64,000 nucleotides of DNA from NCBI GenBank assembly GCA_000507305.1, contig DF239617.1, positions 62,001 to 126,000 of the forward strand, in the 5' to 3' direction. Shown here one piece after another: positions 22,468 through 33,875 of the stretch. How positions within the stretch are numbered: position 1 is the first letter of the stretch; each line of letters starts with the position of its first letter. The notes beneath the pieces were generated by a model. The model was given only the letters and a program-made list of their open reading frames with translations. It ran no database searches and was not told the DNA's origin. A program made the translations under genes and the position numbers. This DNA comes from Breviolum minutum Mf 1.05b.01 (Eukaryota > Sar > Dinophyceae > Suessiales > Symbiodiniaceae).

Positions 22468-25400
22468 GGTTGCTGTCGTTGCTGTCGTTCCTGTCGTTGC
22501 TGTCGTTGCTGTCGTCGTTGTCGTTGTCGTATGATTCAGCAATTTTGAGGGTGAATGTTCTTACTTGTCCAGAGTCCAAATTGGTGCGGACACAAATGCT
22601 TTTGATCCGCACATCTTGGGGTGAGTTTCATCACGACGTCAACGGACTAAAGCATATGGAACCTTTGATGGATGGTGGTATGAAGATTGGAAAATCCGAC
22701 CAAAATGACCTGACAGTTCTAGTGGGTTCACAATTCACCTAAGTCCTTTGCCTTTTTAATCGACTTGAAAGTCATTCAGGTCTACCTTTAGCAGATTATG
22801 GATTTGATATCACCCAATTTTGAAGGTAAAAATCCATGGTTAGCCCTTGCAAAAGTATTCTCAAGCATGTTGGATGAGAGTGGAAAGACACTTATTGTTT
22901 GAAATGCCACACAGAGCACTTGGATCGACTGAGCTGGTGTAATTTTTTTCTCAATCAGATGGGTTCTATCACAGTGTTAGTGCCATGATCAGTGTGGCCG
23001 TTGATTGGCCCTGATTTTTGTTTCCCGGGGATGACCACAGGGAACCCATCGGACCCATTGGATCGGAAGCAGGACATGTGCGATATATTACTACAGGTTC
23101 ATCCGTGCCAAAGGGAGCAGATGCAGTTGTTAAGGTGGAAGATACAATCCAATCTGCGAGGCCTTGGAATGGAGGATCCGGAGGAATGACCACAGCGAGA
23201 AGCTGGAGGGTTTTTGTTGCAAAATCTTCCAGTTGTTTGTTGGATTTGTTCAAATTCAAAAGTATAGTCAGGTCAAGTGATCCCCCAAAACTGTATGCAA
23301 TCTTGTAGGGAATCTTCGTGAGGTTCTCGATCAGGGTTTCTCAGGACCGGAACGACAATGAACAACTTCAGCTTCTACCTCAACTGAACTGGATTCTTCA
23401 GTGTGCTGTCCTTGGTGTGAACAATTTCAATGTTGAAAACACTCCGGAGGTCAGATGGAAACATTGAAATCCAAGTGCTGGTTGCCAGTCACTGGGCTTG
23501 AGGTCGTTTATGTTGTCGTGCTGTCAGCAGCAGAAGAGAAATACGTAACAAAAAATATCCAGAAATCTTTAGCTAGCTGAAGTGCAAGTATTGTAAGCGT
23601 CCTGGAACATGTAGAATTGAATAGAATTGGACAATAGTTCATTATGATCTAAAGTAGTGGAACTTGGGCATATTATGCATATATTTCGGGATGCGTACGA
23701 AAGATCTTTATATATAATTATATACACGTATCAGCACCGTAACACATTTCATATAGTGATTGCATATAATTGTATAATATTCACAGTATGTAATATATTT
23801 ACATATTGTCAAATTACATCTTTAATGATGTAAACCTTAATCCTCTATATATCAAGTCCTTTTTTTTCGTGGCCTAACATCTTGCATATCTTGCATTTCA
23901 ATGGTAATCCGAATTATTGCTATTAGATGAGTGTTTAAGCCCTTGATGAGCCCGAACCGTCCTGAATAAGGATTTGCGAACTCCTTATTGCTCCAATTTC
24001 GGCCATGAAATGACCTAGGTTGATGTTTTACATGACTCACAGGATTCAGGTAGATTTTTTTTCTCATCGTTCATTTGCAGGTAAAGCTGGTGCAAACATT
24101 CGACAAGTGGGCTCAGATACCGCGAAGGCAGCAGTTTTTTGTCCAGCTTCGTTTTCGACAGAAACTGCTCGGACCCCATCCTGTGTCTTGACCCTACCAT
24201 CTGGTATCTTTGGGTCCCTGCTATAGCTACAGCTTCAAGTTCTAACCATTTGCTACATGGGAAACGACCGGACGCTTGAGAAGATTTAAAACATTCTCTT
24301 GGCATAGTCGTTGTAATTTCTTTCATGACTTCGTCACATGTGCCGCTGCGAACTTGTGTTATGATCATCTTGGGTTCGCTCGAGCAATACCAGGTATAGT
24401 GAGGTGTGACTGAAAACTTGATACGTACATGATCATGACCAATCAACCCTCCAGCGTAATTTATTCGCCTCACAAAACCTCCCAAGCCTCGGATTTGTGG
24501 GCGTTTCCCAACGACACAAAGCACACAAAGTTCCCATGATCCTCCAGCGGTTTTCTTCCCAGGTTTTTCTAAAAGTCCTCAACTTTCACACGTTTCAGCT
24601 TTTTTAAACCAAACAAAACATCAACGAAAAATTCGAGTACATTTCCCAAAATCTTCCGGAAAATTTCCCAAAAATCTTCCCCTTCCAACTGTCAACTGAT
24701 CTTGCTTGCCATGTCCCCATTTTTTTTGGAGGGGTCAATTCCATTCGCTTCGCCAGGATGAAGTGCTGTTGATGAAAGGTTGTCAACTTCAGGCTTCGGA
24801 ACTGGGTATTTTAGCAGCGCTCAATAGGGCCAGTGTCTTGGATCCGTTGAGATTTCCAGCGCAGAGTTGGTGGGTTTGGTGGGAGGAAAATTGCTACCCT
24901 ACATATGTTTATTAACTATTATATATATATATAGGAACAGCTACCTACGATGGTCAGCTGGGGGAGATGATGGCCATCACAAGAGCCCTACATCAATCAC
25001 TAGGTAGTCAACAAACATATGGATGTTTCCAAAAATAGTGGGTTTTCCCCCCAAATCATCCATTAAAAAAAGGGTTTTCCATTATAAATCATCCATTTTA
25101 GGGTACCACTATTTTTGGAAACACCTATTAGTGTTTATTAACAACTATAATAGGTACTGTAGTATAATCACAGCTTCTAACCTCTAAAAGTTATGATGCA
25201 GTGTAAGTGCTTTGGGGAAATCTCTTACTACTAGTAGTTTAGGATCTTACTTCAAGTTTCCACCTTGAAATAAATTCATGTAACATCCGTCCTTTAGCAG
25301 CGACAACCTTTCGGTGGAAATGCAACAGAGAATTGGAGGGAACGGCAACTTGGTTCTTCCTGGCCCACTTTTGGTAATGGTAGGCTTCAAAGATACGCTT

Positions 25401-28400
25401 CAAGGATACCTGGAAAATGGTGCTACTTATTTCCACAGTGTTTGCCAATAATCCTTGCTAAACTATCTTGTAGGTCTAAGCTATGATATGATTTTACATT
25501 TTTTCGATACATCAAGAAGATAACGTGCCCAAAGCCTTCAGAATTCATGAGATTTCAATGGTGTATAGGACTTTCTCTCGGAACTTTCGGGGATCCGTTT
25601 GGAGGTATTTGGTATTGTTTGAAACCTTTTGATTTGATCCTTCCAGGTGTTTCAGTTTATCGTGAACCACGGGTAGCTGTGCTCTCCACGGGTGACGAAT
25701 TGGCAGAGCTGGGTACTTTGCCAGATGAGAGTCGAGGACGGCTTTGACCTGAGTCAAACTTTGACCCACGGCCCACGGCTGTCTCCATGTTGGAGTCATT
25801 TGTTTTGGGTCACTAAACCTGTAAGGAAAGTTTTGATGAAATTTTGTTTGTATTTCTGGATCAAATCACCAGGACAGATTGTGGATTCGAACCGACCTTT
25901 ACTTTGCGCCATGGTCAAGGAGGGGAATGGGACGATTGTGACTCTCTTGTATCAATGGATGGTCGAGTGGACTTCTGACATGGACAGTGGATTTCCTACA
26001 CATCAAACTGCCATTGGGAGATCTTTTTCTTGAGTCCCATCCGTCTCATCTTTCGGAAGATGGAAACACTGAACATCCATGGACCTGGATGCTGGACGTA
26101 TATATATATATATACACATACATATATATGTCATAAGCTTTCGGCCCGGGTTGTTTCTTCATTGTTTTCTCGGTATAGGAGCTGGGTGCTGCCGTCACAG
26201 ATCTCGGTATGGTGAGCCTTGGACGCTGTGGGTTGATGCTGGTGAGCCCTTAGGGCAAGAGATGTGATACACTGATGTACTGCCCTAAAGGAACATAGCT
26301 TAAGCTGGACCTTGGACCCATTGATTTGATAGGTGAGAAGATTTCCAGGGATTTCAAGCCATCTAAGTGTACTAGAAGGTAGATGATGAAAGGCTTGAAG
26401 AGTCATATGATTTCATGTTCTGTGTTGCAAGCAGCAGCCAAATCGGAAGATCAACTTGAAAGGAGAAAGCGGCTGGCTCAAAAGGTGCCACTTAGTTTAT
26501 GAAACCTGTGCTATAAATGGACCTTTTACAGGAGTTCTTATGCAAGCATGGCGTTTACCAGCACCATGTTAGTTTCCGAGTAGAGCCAGTCCAACAGGTC
26601 TGAGAAAGGATTCGAATTTGAACCATTTTACTCTTGCTTTGGAGGATGAGTTGCGCATTGCAAGTTGCATACTAGGTCGTGGTTTCATGTGGTTTCAAGT
26701 ATTTTTAAGTTCACGCCAACAAGTTCTAACAGGGTGGCTGCCCGATGACTAATTGGCTAGTTTGCACCATTTACTTGAAAAATCTTTTCACCAAAACTGC
26801 TGGGTGTGATTCCTTAAATGGGAGAGGAATCAACCTACCATGAGAATTGGGACCGGTCCGACGTCGCGTGAGGAAAGATGAGCTTGAATCTGTGCGCACC
26901 AGCATCGCTGAGGCGTTGCAGTTTGCACCTTGACATGAATTTTGGCCAGTGACCAAGGTGAGATTCAACGGAGGGGTGACCTACCAAAATCTTGACAAAT
27001 GGGGGGGAGAAGGCCAATGATTGAGTGTAACTATGCGAAATTTATCGAAATTTAGGAGACATGCTTCGATACATCAACAAAAAGGACATAGACTTTTCAG
27101 ATGCACTCATATCTTGCTATAATCATCCTTAACACCCAATTCTAGTGGAAAGAGAAGATTACCAGGGATCTACTGGAAAACATATCATACCGTGATCGTG
27201 GATGTGTCTTCAAAAGTGCCATGTTTTAATCATTCTCAGTCATCGTTTTGGTAAGGCCGATGTGGTCATCACTTCGGGTGGAGTGAGTCGAGGTAATAAG
27301 GAGACGGAGACGTTTTTTTTTTCCCCGAGCACAAGATTCACTCAGACGAATAGAATTCCAACATGAAAACCTATCCATATGAACTAACTGGTGGTTTCAA
27401 TTATTTTTTATTTTCACCTCTACTTGGGGAAATGATCCAAGTTGACGAGCATATTTTTCAGATGGGTTGAAACCACCAACCTGTGAAGTAATTTTTGCAA
27501 ATTGGTCCAAATCACCCAAGATTTGGTTGTATATCTTTTTGGTTGGATATTGCAGGACTATATCAAAGAGGTCTTAGAGGAAATTGGAGAGCTGCATTTT
27601 GGAGAGATGTGCATGAAACCTGGAAAACCTAGCACTTTTGCAACTGTGAAATTTGGAGACGGCCAAAAGCGGCTCTTCTTTGGTCACCTGGTGAAAGACT
27701 TGGGGAGAAAGGATACCGCCTTGATTGTGTTGATTTTATTTGGGAGAACCTGCCAACTAGATCCCACCAGAAAATTTCTGCATGTCAAAGTGCTTGTGAC
27801 GGTATCAGGATGGAAGTGCTACATTCCTTCCATCAAAAGTGGCCTTGCTATTGACCCTATCCCATACAATCCATGTATTACACATAATTGCTGTACCACT
27901 TCTACCAATCCATTTACCTTAAAAACAATTCCAGTGCGCAATATATTTTTGAAAACACCACACACTTGGCATATCTCAAGCAAGAAGGTTTGTTTGAACT
28001 GTATTATTCCTAGTTTTTAATCATTCCCATTTTCATTGATATTCAATTTTTTTAAGGGGGTATATAACCTATAGGATCCATGTCATGTATGATATGTTTA
28101 CCTCCAATCGGCTGATTTTTATGGTAAATTATGTAGGTAAATATACCTAGGTAAATATACCGTTCGTCCCATTGGATGGTATGGATGGATGGAACAACCA
28201 GCTGAGACCCTCAACGACTCCCCGGGGACTCCAGCCGCCATGGGGTTCAGGTCTTCCGGGGAATCCGGTCAGCTGCTTCGTTACCTTCAAATTACTGGCT
28301 GCTCCGGCTCTCCTTCGACTTCGAGGTCTTCCTTTAGGCGAACCGAAAAGTGTTCAGAGATGTTTTTTTAATTCCAGATCCATTAAATTAAAGGGACCCT

Positions 28401-30530
28401 AAAATGAGATGGAAGAGAGGTATGTATATATATATATATATGTTATAAATATTGATATATAGTTTTGATAGGCATACTATATATCTTTTCATTTTTATAT
28501 GCTCGTTTATAATTGATACATACCTTATGATTTTTGAAAGGTAAGCCAAATGTAAGTTTGAATAGACAAATTATGGAGCATTGTGGATGTGGGCATGGTT
28601 TGAGACATCGTAGGGAGGATGAGTGTTGATGGAAACAAAAAGGAAGCGGTAAGTTTGGCAGTTTCTTACTTACATATTGCAGTTTTTATATGTTCTTTCC
28701 AGTGATTTGGCTGCAGTATTCAAACGCCAGCCGCCATCCATTGACAGTCAGACAAAAGACTCACAGCAAGTCTTACTTGCACTTGCCATCGCCTGGTGAT
28801 GCAATATTGCACCTGCTATTGTGAGTTCTTTCATGGTACATTTGGAAGTACCCTCAATATTGTCAGATGCCTCATATTAAACTATGATATGGGGGTTTCC
28901 TAAAATGGTGGTACCCAACAACCATGGGTTCTCCTACTAAAAATGATCATTTTGGGGTGTTTTGGGGGTGCCTTCATTTAAGGAAACACCCATATAATCC
29001 ATTCTCAAAATTGTCAGTATACGACTTGTGACCTTCCCCACGTTCGCCGAAGATCTGATTGAGGATCTCCTGTTTATCCTCGTGTGGATGCTGTCCTTGC
29101 ACAGCCTGTGCAGATGGATCCAATCAGACCAGAAACTCGGGCTGTGGAGAGCGTCGCTTCTGGCGGAAAAATCTCCCAGGACTTCTGAAAAATCACCAGA
29201 TTCGAAGGGAACTAAACGCGACCCAATTGCCAAGAAGGGCTTGGAACTAATTGCAAGACCAAGAAATTCAGATAGAGCCCGCAAGACCTTGATATTTGAG
29301 CGGTGCGGATTTCTTGAAATAATTGAGTAGTATTGATGCAGACACCACTCTTACTGATTGTGCTGCATGTTGTTCGGTGCTTTTTCATTTTTCTTCCAAT
29401 GGTTTTTTGATACCTACCCTGCACCTGCTTCCCTGCACATCTGCGTTGGTATCATGTTGATCTCCCAAGAGAGGGCAGGCTTGAGCCAGGTGACACAGAG
29501 TTTCCAAACACCGCCGACTCCTGTCCCCAAGTAGACCAAACGGCTTAAAACGGTTTTGGAGACCTCTGAGAAAAACTATGCTAGACTCAAATCCCCTCTC
29601 AAACCCTTCAGAAAGGTGTAAATGTGTTTTTACAAATTGTCCAAAGATCCCGAAAGATCCCGAAAGAAATAGCTCACAGTTGATGGGACAAAATATCGTT
29701 TTTGGTGATGCTGGTTTTGGTGATAGCCCTTGCCGAGGAATATCATCGTGCTCGTGCTCGATGGGAGTCCGGTCGGATCATTGCTGACAGCACAGGTTGG
29801 GGTTCAAGTTTTCATGATGACATGACGTTTCGCATCGCAAACGGATTTCACCTCCCAAGTGCGAAAATGCCGTTCATCACGCTTAAAACATATTCACTGA
29901 GACAGATCCCTTTTCAGTTTGTTGTCGTCCTAGAACAAAGTGGAGTGAAATCTTCGATCAAAGTGAGCCCCGCAAAATTATCTATACATATATAACAGTT
30001 GTATCACTGTCGTATTAGTTGTGAAGGTTGTGTCTCAGATTTATGATAAAAGCAACGTGGGGCCAATATGCTGGGCGCCAAGTCAGTAGGCGCCAAAGTG
30101 GCTGAGGATTTTCCTGTGAAAGTCATTGCAGCACTACTTGGTTGACAATCATCCTAGGACGATGGATTGGATACAAGTGGTTAATAACCATGGTTAGATC
30201 GTTGTAAGTCATCTTAAGTATATAGGCTTGTGGGACCCCTTCCTTACCATGGCCTAAAAACTTCAATTTGCAAATAAATGGAGGGGGTGATCCGATCACC
30301 ACTTACAACCAAGTCCTGGGATTTTTCATCCTCCAAGGAACGGCAAGATCCCATTTTTTCGTATAATTACTGTTACCCAGCTCTGCACTGGCAGCCACGC
30401 CGTGTTTTTTTTCCAGGTTTTCAAAGAAGCAGCCGCATCGCCTCCATTGCAGAGGCCGATGTTTTATGGAGATGTGGGAAGATGACCCCTGGAAAGCGAC
30501 TGGGTGAAGTTGGAGATGCCCTTTTGCAAG
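21535..30530 (+). CDS. moeA: Molybdopterin molybdotransferase (MoeA / gephyrin E / Cnx1 E domain), multi-exon gene
   Basis: The encoded enzyme inserts molybdate into adenylylated molybdopterin in the last step of molybdenum cofactor synthesis, normally in the cytosol. Read in order, the exons give almost the whole family consensus. They are GRRCLAEDVSASSPIPAFP, ASIMDGFAV, YITTGSSVPKGADAVVKVED, GANIRQVGSD, SELGILAAL, VAVLSTGDEL, VDSNRPLL, ADVVITSGGVSRG, MCMKPGKPSTFATVKFG, FFG then LPGNPVSCFVTFKLL, IRP then EYHRARARWESGRI, and STG then FQRSSRIASIAEADVL. All joints keep frame when the consensus is followed. Donors are GT, GC and GA. The true start lies upstream of 21535 because about 25 residues of the family N-terminus are missing. 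No MogA/G domain is seen on either side, so a fusion of the Cnx1 or gephyrin type is not supported. The introns hold microsatellites and elements of families A, C, D and V. Confidence 0.9.
22029..22133 (+). mobile_element. Family A introner-like element
   Basis: Begins TCTTGGTGGTGGTTTCAAAT and ends GTTGAAACCAGCAACTAG, the GGTTTCAAA/TTGAAACC arm subtype. It lies inside the MoeA-like intron 1. Confidence 0.85.
22271..22386 (+). CDS. MoeA-like exon 2
   Basis: The acceptor is TTTTGAG. The exon encodes ASIMDGFAVCSRDGIGTFPV, then DADAFAGGKDEGPLRPGD. The S-x-MDG-x-A signature is the conserved active-site loop. The donor is GATGT|GTAGAA, and the valine codon is split. Confidence 0.92.
22413..22530 (+). 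repeat. (GTT)n microsatellite grading into (CTGTCGTTG)n
   Basis: A GTT tract to about 22470 passes into CTGTCGTTGCTGTCGTTC-type 9-mers. It starts 27 bp after exon 2. Confidence 0.9.
23041..23160 (+). CDS. MoeA-like exon 3
   Basis: Acceptor CCACAG. Encodes EPIGPIGSEAGHVR, then YITTGSSVPKGADAVVKVED, matching the family ITTG-x-P-x-GADAVV-x-VED block. The donor is GCGAG|GCCTTG, a GC donor. Confidence 0.9.
23450..23487 (+). CDS. MoeA-like microexon 4
   Basis: A 38-nt exon encoding SDGNIEIQVLVA between VEDT and GANIR, where the family has a short variable strand. The acceptor is CCGGAG and the donor GCCA|GTCACT. The phases fit both neighbours. Confidence 0.7.
24081..24127 (+). CDS. MoeA-like exon 5
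   Basis: Acceptor TTTGCAG. Encodes KAGANIRQVGSDTAK, the family G-x-NIR-x-x-G-x-D motif. The probable donor is AAG|GCAGCA (GC). Confidence 0.88.
24757..24832 (+). CDS. MoeA-like exon 6
   Basis: Acceptor CGCCAG. Encodes DEVLLMKGCQLQASELGILA then ALNRA, the LL-x-x-G-x-x-L-x-x-x-E-x-G-x-LA block. The donor is GCCA|GTGTCT. Confidence 0.88.
25017..25128. repeat. Family D hairpin element
   Basis: Begins ATATGGATGTTTCCAAAAAT and ends ATTTTTGGAAACACCTAT. It lies in a MoeA-like intron. Confidence 0.75.
25647..25736 (+). CDS. MoeA-like exon 7
   Basis: Acceptor TTCCAG. Encodes VSVYREPRVAVLSTGDELAE, then LGTLPDESR. STGDEL is a hallmark of the nucleotide/molybdopterin-binding domain. The likely donor is CGAG|GACGGC (GA). 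Confidence 0.92.
25873..25919 (+). CDS. MoeA-like exon 8
   Basis: Acceptor ACCAG|GA. Encodes QIVDSNRPLLCAMVK (family motif DSNxxxL). The donor is AAG|GAGGGG (GA). The same AG|GA occurs at the next acceptor. Confidence 0.88.
26179..26211 (+). CDS. MoeA-like microexon 9
   Basis: A 33-nt exon: ELGAAVTDLGM after acceptor TATAG, matching the family GAEVxDLGIV strand. The donor is ATG|GTGAGC. Confidence 0.75.
26418..26480 (+). CDS. MoeA-like exon 10, boundaries approximate
   Basis: The frame contains AAAKSEDQLERRKRLAQK, which fits the helix before the ADVVITSGG strand. I could not fix the acceptor so that its phase matches exon 9. The likely donor is AAAAG|GTGCCA. Confidence 0.55.
27240..27300 (+). 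CDS. MoeA-like exon 11
   Basis: Encodes HRFGKADVVITSGGVSRGNK, containing the DVVxTSGGVSxG loop that binds the pterin phosphate. The acceptor is TCTCAG and the donor AAG|GAGACG (GA). Confidence 0.9.
27383..27483 (+). mobile_element. Family A introner-like element
   Basis: Begins CTAACTGGTGGTTTCAATT and ends GTTGAAACCACCAACCTG. It lies within the intron between exons 11 and 12 and is followed 72 bp later by exon 12. Confidence 0.82.
27556..27682 (+). CDS. MoeA-like exon 12
   Basis: Acceptor TTGCAG. Encodes DYIKEVLEEIGELHFGEM, CMKPGKPSTFATVKFG and RLFFG, the MKPGKP substrate loop. The donor is TTTG|GTCACC. Confidence 0.93.
28068..28176. repeat. Family C hairpin element, rearranged
   Basis: CCTATAGGATCCATG begins the left arm. 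AGGTAAATATACC occurs twice at the right and the closing arm CCCATTGG is diverged. Confidence 0.6.
28251..28358 (+). CDS. MoeA-like exon 13
   Basis: Acceptor GTTCAG. Encodes LPGNPVSCFVTFKLLAAPAL, then LRLRGLPLGEPKSVQ. GLPGNPVS is the family's best-conserved loop. The donor is CAGA|GATGTT or a one-base alternative. Confidence 0.93.
28887..28995. repeat. Family D hairpin element, reverse orientation
   Basis: ATATGGGGGTTTCCTAAAA pairs with TTTAAGGAAACACCCATATA. It contains AAAATGATCATTTTGGGG. Confidence 0.82.
29064..29131 (+). CDS. MoeA-like exon 14
   Basis: Encodes SPVYPRVDAVLAQPVQMDPI then RP, the first strand of C-terminal subdomain IV. The acceptor is TTGAG|GA. The end is ambiguous by one base because both boundaries share G. 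Confidence 0.8.
29738..29795 (+). CDS. MoeA-like exon 15
   Basis: Acceptor CCGAG|GA. Encodes EYHRARARWESGRIIADST, completing RPEYHRA when joined to exon 14. The donor is ACAG|GTTGGG. Confidence 0.9.
30417..30530 (+). CDS. MoeA-like exon 16
   Basis: Acceptor TTCCAG. Encodes FQRSSRIASIAEADVLWRCG, then KMTPGKRLGEVGDALL. It joins exon 15 as STG-x-Q-x-SSR, as in gephyrin. The family normally ends soon after this, so the last few residues lie here or beyond the family V element at 30543. Confidence 0.85.
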
Positions 30531-30542
30531 AGAATGGGCATA

Positions 30543-30653
30543 TACCCTCTGGTAAACTAGCTTTTTGCAATGGAAAACCACCATTTTTCATAGGACATAC
30601 ATCTTCATTCATGGTGGATTTCCCAGCCAGCTATGTTGGTTTACCAGAGGGGT
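30543..30653. repeat. Family V hairpin element
   Basis: TACCCTCTGGTAAACTAGC at the left and CTATGTTGGTTTACCAGAGG at the right. It starts about 13 bp after the last recognisable MoeA-like codons and may act as, or lie at the start of, an intron. Confidence 0.8.
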
Positions 30654-30787
30654 AGGTGGTGGTCACTACTATGGGGGGAACATTTCAAGATATTTCCAGC
30701 AGTTCAATTTGACTTTGCCAAACGGCGTTATTTCTGTCAATCTTCGAGTGCTCTTAGACAAGATTGAGACCTCAAATGTGTTGACTA

Positions 30788-30894
30788 ATATGGGTTTCCA
30801 AAAATAGGGGTACCCCAAAATGGATGGTTTATAATGGAAAACCCTATTAAAATGGATGATTTGGGGGTAGCACTATTTTCGGAAACAGCCATAT
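30788..30894. repeat. Family D hairpin element, reverse orientation
   Basis: ATATGGGTTTCCAAAAATAG pairs with ACTATTTTCGGAAACAGCC. The middle has GGATGGTTTATAATGGAAAA. Confidence 0.75.
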
Positions 30895-31197
30895 TTTGCA
30901 AAATTGATGTTTTTTCTCTGAAAATAATTGAAACGGTTTCTTTTCATAAAGAAACCATTGTTTTTCCCTTGCCTTTTTTTGACTACAAGGCTAATCCCAC
31001 GTCTTTTTTTTTCAGGAATATTTGCACCCTTTTTTTGCCTGTCGATTCTTGTCGTTGCCAGACCAATTGTTTGTTGGAAATTCCGAAAGATACTGGCAGC
31101 CTGGCTGCGGGCACTGTAACCTGGCTGTGTCGAAGATGTGACGGATGGGATCCTATCAGGTGCCAAGTGCCCATAAAGTTGGAAACAAAAAACATGA

Positions 31198-31293
31198 CTA
31201 GGTGGTGGTTTCAAATATTTTTTATTTTCACCCCTAGTTGGGGAAGATTCCCATTTTTACTAATATTTTTCAGATGGGTTGAAACCACCAACC
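31198..31293 (+). mobile_element. Family A introner-like element
   Basis: Begins CTAGGTGGTGGTTTCAAAT and ends GTTGAAACCACCAACCAG. ATGA lies on both sides as a likely target duplication. Confidence 0.9.
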
Positions 31294-33309
31294 AGATGAG
31301 CCAACAAAAATTCTGGGGAAAATCTGTTCCACTAAATGACCCCCCAAGAAGTCAGGGGTGGTGAAATCACGACTTTGTGGGTTTAGTGTCGCTTGAAACC
31401 AAAAAAAAGCTTCTTCTCCTTTTAGATCTTGCGTTTTCTCCAAATATTTCCCATGAGTTACAAGAGGCACGTCTTTTTGACTTTGTACATTTTGCACATG
31501 ACTGACGAATCCCGAAAAAATGCTTAGCAGCTGAATTGATTCGCAAAATCCTTTGCTCCCTTCGTGGTTTGCCTGTTGTTTTGGCACCTGTTTCTTACAA
31601 TCCCTGTATGATTGCGTTTTCAATTTCGATTGAAGACATACTGCCCCTTGACAGCTGTTTTTTTTGGGAGTAGTCTCGTCGGCATATTGGCATATTGAGA
31701 CAAGGTTGGTGAAATGTTTTACTTTCTCCAGATCTCAGGACCTATTAGAAGCAAGCTTTTGTTTTGGATATGTTTGTGTGACCCCAAATCCATAGCATGG
31801 GGATCTCTACGCTCTAGTGTCAACATCAAGCGGGTGGATTAGAGGTTTTATGCCGCTAGCTAGGAATAGCCTATACACACATTTGAGATTTTGCAGCCTT
31901 GAACCCAAGCCTCACCCCTGTCCCCTTATTGTACCATATTGTACCAACCCACCAGTATCTATAACTACTACACGGGAGATTTAAAAAGAAAGTGTATCAG
32001 ACAAAAGCCAGCTTTTACTTATCAAGGCGCATATCATGTTCTTTTGATTCTGCACCTATGACTGCTACAGTTGATGTACCAGATACTCTCAAATGTGGGA
32101 AATAGAGCAGAAGATGTTAAAGATACATTGAACAGAGAGCACATAATTAGAATGATATGTAGATGGACTAGTCAAGAAGATATTGGAGACGGAAAGATGT
32201 ACACAAAACCAAGACATTAGAAATATGATGGAGGTGTTAAAAAGAGACCCTGAATCTTCTTTCAGGTGCTGGTGTAAATCTTCAGCTCATGGAAATACTT
32301 CAGAAGAGTGATACGAGATATAATACCATGGATGAGAACCTAACCGATATTTCCTATATGTACATCAATTTGTAACAGATACACATACTCCTCTTGAAAT
32401 GGAAGCAACAACGACAACAAAAACACAATTGAAAAAGGTAATCACATCAAAATGCATGTTGCGTAGATTCTTTACATGAATTTCATGGTGCTACACTCAT
32501 GAGCGATAGAACTCATAAGAGACTAACAAAAGATAATATACAATGGAAATTACACACAAAAACTTTTAGAATATTGGATTGACATTTAGTGATATGGATA
32601 AAGTTATGAAGGAATTTGGTACTATACAGCATAGCCTATTCCTAGCTGTTGTCGTGTGGAACACATTGACCACGTGCGTTTGCACCCGAGGTTGTTAAAG
32701 CCCTGCTGCTGGGAGGCCATCGTCGAACGAGCACGGATATCATAGAATCAAAAATCTGTGGAAACTTCGAACTTTTGAGTCTGCCATTCATCGTTTTTGC
32801 TTTGTGAATTTGTGAATTGTTTTGTATGTAAGTATGTCATATCTTTTCCAAGCAGAGTTGATTTATCACCCAGAGGAGGATCTTGAACTTCGGTTGATAA
32901 TATGTACGTATATATATAGTGATGATATATGTCGTCGTCAGAAGAGACCCGTTTTTTAGCTCAAACTCGGAGGTTAGAGCTTGCTTTTCCATCTTATAAA
33001 CTGGTTTGGCATCGAAAACCCACATACAAGCCAGCATTGAAGGGGGATCATAGATAATATTCCGTCCGTAGTGATGATAAACCGGTCACGGGGGTTGTGA
33101 CTCTAGTTAAAAGTAGGTTTTTGCATCACATGTGTTTTACCGTTTGAACTCACCATTTTTCATGGCAACGTATGTGAGCTGCATTTGCGACACTCGGTTC
33201 CCCCGAGCTTCCCCCAGGTAAACCTCATGTCGTCCATAGTTGCTTTGCCCAACTCTCAAGGGATTTAAGATTTTAAGATACCCCAACCGCTCCATTCACA
33301 GTTACAGTT
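31294..33309. other. No recognisable gene; AT-rich decayed stretch
   Basis: At 31900-32620 the sequence is A-rich, with gene-like words but stops in all frames, perhaps an old insertion. The rest shows no domain or element. A minus-strand frame at 32837-33037 has no motif. Confidence 0.4.
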
Positions 33310-33407
33310 CTAGGTGGTGGTTTCAAACATCGTTTATTTTCACCCCTATTTGGGGAAGATTCCCATTTGGACTAATATATTTCAAATGGGTTGAAATCAC
33401 CAACTAG
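33310..33407 (+). mobile_element. Family A introner-like element directly before an exon
   Basis: Begins CTAGGTGGTGGTTTCAAAC and ends GTTGAAATCACCAACTAG. AGTT flanks both ends. An open frame starts at the base after its final CTAG, so the element may supply the splice acceptor. Confidence 0.9.
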
Positions 33408-33550
33408 AGTTGCGTTTGAGATTTGCTCTTGGAAGTTGCAAAGCCTACAAAGTCAAACCCGAAGACTTTTTGCAGCCTCATCCACCCGACACGACATTCG
33501 TTGAGAGGTCTGCGCCCGGAACCGGAGGGCTTTCCTTTGCCAAAGCCGAT
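33408..33550 (+). CDS. Probable exon, unrecognised protein
   Basis: The frame reads LRFALGSCKAYKVKPEDFLQ, then PHPPDTTFVERSAPGTGG. It is open from the base after the family A element to a stop near 33558, and the donor is not fixed. The composition is good for coding; no family is recognised. It opens the third multi-exon + strand gene. Confidence 0.5.
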
Positions 33551-33875
33551 GCCAACTGATGAGGCCTTGGTGGAGTTGGAGAGCGGTTTTGATGTCAGAT
33601 GTTGGAATGATATTTTGGAGTGTATACTGTATACTATTAGATTTGTATCAATTATTTTTGGCAGCTATATACTATTGCCAATTCTGATTTGATATAGATA
33701 ATATGTATTGTATTTTGCTAGTGGATGATAAGGTTAAACACATGTTTGCTGACGGAACCCCACGGATCCGGGTATTCCTTCATATGGCCTGAAAAGATTA
33801 ATCCTCAAAATGAGCAGTTCAAAACCTTGGGTTGAAAAAGAGGTGCATCAAATCCACCAGGGCCGGTTGGAATAC

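Noticed and set aside
30660..33300. A MogA/G domain fused to the MoeA-like gene
   Set aside because: No TTGGTG or PGxP-type motif was found in any frame downstream of the last E-domain exon.
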